NCBI GenBank assembly: GCA_041567315.1
Contig: JBFGCA010000113.1
Location: 1 to 15,781, forward strand
Direction of reading: 5' to 3'
DNA length: 15,781 bases
From: JBFGCA01 sp041567315
GTDB taxonomy: Bacteria > Acidobacteriota > Thermoanaerobaculia > Multivoradales > JAHEKO01
Shown here one piece after another: positions 14,966 to 15,781 of this stretch. Each line of letters starts with the position of its first letter. Position 1 is the stretch's first letter. The notes below the pieces were generated by a model. That model searched no databases and was not told the DNA's origin. It worked only from the letters and a program-made list of their open reading frames with translations. Made by a program: the position numbers and the translations under genes.

Positions 14966-15637
14966 ATGGCCGGGGAAGGAGCAGGTCGGCGGCGTCTGGC
15001 GCCGGCCGTCAGCCTCGCGATCGCCGGGATCGTCGCCGGCGCCGGCACCGCCGCCGCGGCCGATGCCTGGGCCGATCTCGAGCGCGCCCGCGCGGCGCTC
15101 GCCGCCGCGCCCCGGATCGCCGACTTCGTGCAGACCTATCAGCCCGCCGGCTTCACCAGCGGCGAGCGCGAGACCGGGCGGCTGTTTCTGGACCTGCCCC
15201 GCTGCCTGCGCTGGGACTACGAGATTCCCTACCCCAAGAGCTTCCTGCTCTGCGAGTCCACGGTGTGGACCTGGAACCAGGGCGAGGAGGCCGGCCGGCG
15301 CTTCCCGGTGGACCCCGGGGAAGAGCGCGGGCTGGACCTCCTGCGGCTCGGGATCGAGGAGCTGCGGCAGCGCTATCGGGCCGCCCGCGGGGCCGGCGGC
15401 GGACTCGAGATCGAGCTGACGCCGCTCGACGGCTCGGCCGGCCAGGTGGTCCGCGCCACCTTCACGCTGGACCCCGCGACCGGCCGCCCCGCGGCGCTCG
15501 CCTGGGAGGACCCCGAGGGCAACCGCACCCGCTTCGAGCTTTCGGGCTACCGGCCCCTGGAAGAAGCACTCGACGCGACGCCTGACGGGGACGGCCCCTT
15601 CACGCCGCCGGCCGCCGTCGAGTGGCTGGACGAGTAG
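14966..15637 (+). CDS. LolA-like periplasmic outer-membrane lipoprotein carrier
   Basis: A 223-residue protein with a signal peptide (about 1-33, ending GTAAAAADA) and a LolA-type fold. Features are the N-terminal helix and strand with FVQTYQPAGF (54-63), followed by a family-like pattern GRLFLDLPRCLRWDYEIPYP (71-90), KSFLLCESTVWTWN (91-104) and a late strand with ALAWEDPEGNRTRFEL. LolA proteins carry lipoproteins through the periplasm from LolCDE to LolB or the outer membrane. Cys80 and Cys96 could form a disulphide, which is not a feature of standard LolA. GGGGGA just upstream supports the ATG at 14966; an in-frame GTG at 14948 is a less likely alternative. It lies 20 bp behind purH, so co-transcription is likely. 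It could also be one of the LolA-like proteins with another lipid cargo. Confidence 0.8.
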   Translation: MAGEGAGRRRLAPAVSLAIAGIVAGAGTAAAADAWADLERARAALAAAPRIADFVQTYQPAGFTSGERETGRLFLDLPRCLRWDYEIPYPKSFLLCESTVWTWNQGEEAGRRFPVDPGEERGLDLLRLGIEELRQRYRAARGAGGGLEIELTPLDGSAGQVVRATFTLDPATGRPAALAWEDPEGNRTRFELSGYRPLEEALDATPDGDGPFTPPAAVEWLDE

Positions 15638-15671
15638 CGCGGCAGCGGCCGAAGCACCCCGGTGCCGGCGC

Positions 15672-15677
15672 TATAAT
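15672..15677 (+). promoter_or_regulatory. Consensus -10 element TATAAT at the right end
   Basis: A perfect TATAAT in the context GGCGCTATAATGACGCCG, in non-coding DNA after the LolA-like gene. No clear -35 lies 17 bp upstream. It is placed about 27 bp before an ATG (15705), so it probably starts a new transcription unit running off the window. Confidence 0.5.
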
Positions 15678-15704
15678 GACGCCGCGCCGCCGCGCTCCCG
15701 CGCC

Positions 15705-15761
15705 ATGAGCCCCAAACCCGCCCGAGCCCTCCCGCCCGCCGCCGGGGGGCGCGGCCGTTGA
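15705..15761 (+). CDS. Possible 18-residue leader peptide
   Basis: A short frame, ATG 15705 to TGA 15759-15761, encodes MSPKPARALPPAAGGRGR. Its stop overlaps a TTG (TTGA at 15758-15761) that could start the next gene. It has no Shine-Dalgarno sequence. It may be a short leader peptide translationally coupled to the next gene, or a chance frame. Kept only because it sits just after a consensus -10. Confidence 0.2.
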   Translation: MSPKPARALPPAAGGRGR

Positions 15762-15781
15762 GCCGCGCCAGCCGCCGCCGG
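15758..15781 (+). CDS. Possible start of a further gene, cut by the window edge
   Basis: Eight codons from a TTG (MSRASRRR) remain open to the edge. A basic N-terminus is compatible with a signal peptide or membrane protein, but eight codons cannot establish a gene. Confidence 0.15.

Noticed and set aside
1..15781. CRISPR array, tRNA, rRNA, transposase or phage structural genes
   Set aside because: None was seen on reading both strands; no regularly spaced direct repeats and no cloverleaf-like sequence were noticed.

Overview
This is a GC-rich bacterial window (roughly 70% GC by eye) dominated by exported proteins. The gene set suggests an Acidobacteriota-like Gram-negative bacterium, perhaps of the Thermoanaerobaculia type. 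It includes an Oar-type TonB-dependent receptor with an N-terminal carboxypeptidase-regulatory domain, a CHRD protein, a bacterial pectinacetylesterase/Notum-type hydrolase, a LolA-like protein and purH. The placement is an inference from gene content and base composition, with no marker gene to prove it.

Layout. Positions 1-464 (minus) hold a two-TM membrane protein whose stop overlaps (ATGA) the start of a secreted protein cut by the window edge. A divergent DUF932-like gene (624-1349, plus) follows. It converges on a Tat-exported CapA-family phosphoesterase-like protein (1387-2625, minus). A strong intrinsic terminator (2782-2818) ends the large TonB-dependent receptor gene (2858-5824, minus). 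A 425-bp non-coding leader rich in inverted repeats separates that gene from a secreted CHRD protein (6250-6759, minus). Rightwards on plus come a small three-TM protein (6978-7250) and a secreted pectinacetylesterase-family hydrolase (7415-8581).

At 8582-8742 lies a 161-bp non-coding element with perfect 18-bp terminal inverted repeats flanked by CTAG on both sides. It has the structure of a MITE inserted exactly at the stop codon of the hydrolase gene. On its other side is a predicted lipoprotein (8825-11374, minus) that fuses a class-C beta-lactamase-type serine hydrolase to an N-acyl-D-amino-acid deacylase-type amidohydrolase. Divergent from it are a secreted protein of unknown family (11444-12358) and a secreted protein that looks like a metal-ligand-depleted relative of S1/P1 nuclease or zinc-dependent phospholipase C (12475-13254). 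The housekeeping purine gene purH (13395-14945) follows, with a LolA-like periplasmic lipoprotein carrier close behind (14966-15637). A TATAAT element and a possible further gene start lie at the right edge.

Functionally, much of the window is cell-envelope and secretion related: import receptor, lipoprotein trafficking, peptide or D-amino-acid hydrolysis, and exported hydrolases. The genes are mostly in single-gene units rather than one operon. No rRNA, tRNA, CRISPR array or transposase gene was seen. The most unusual items are the MITE-like element, the serine-hydrolase/D-aminoacylase fusion, the apparently catalytically degenerate nuclease/phospholipase-like protein, and the structured leader of the TonB receptor gene.
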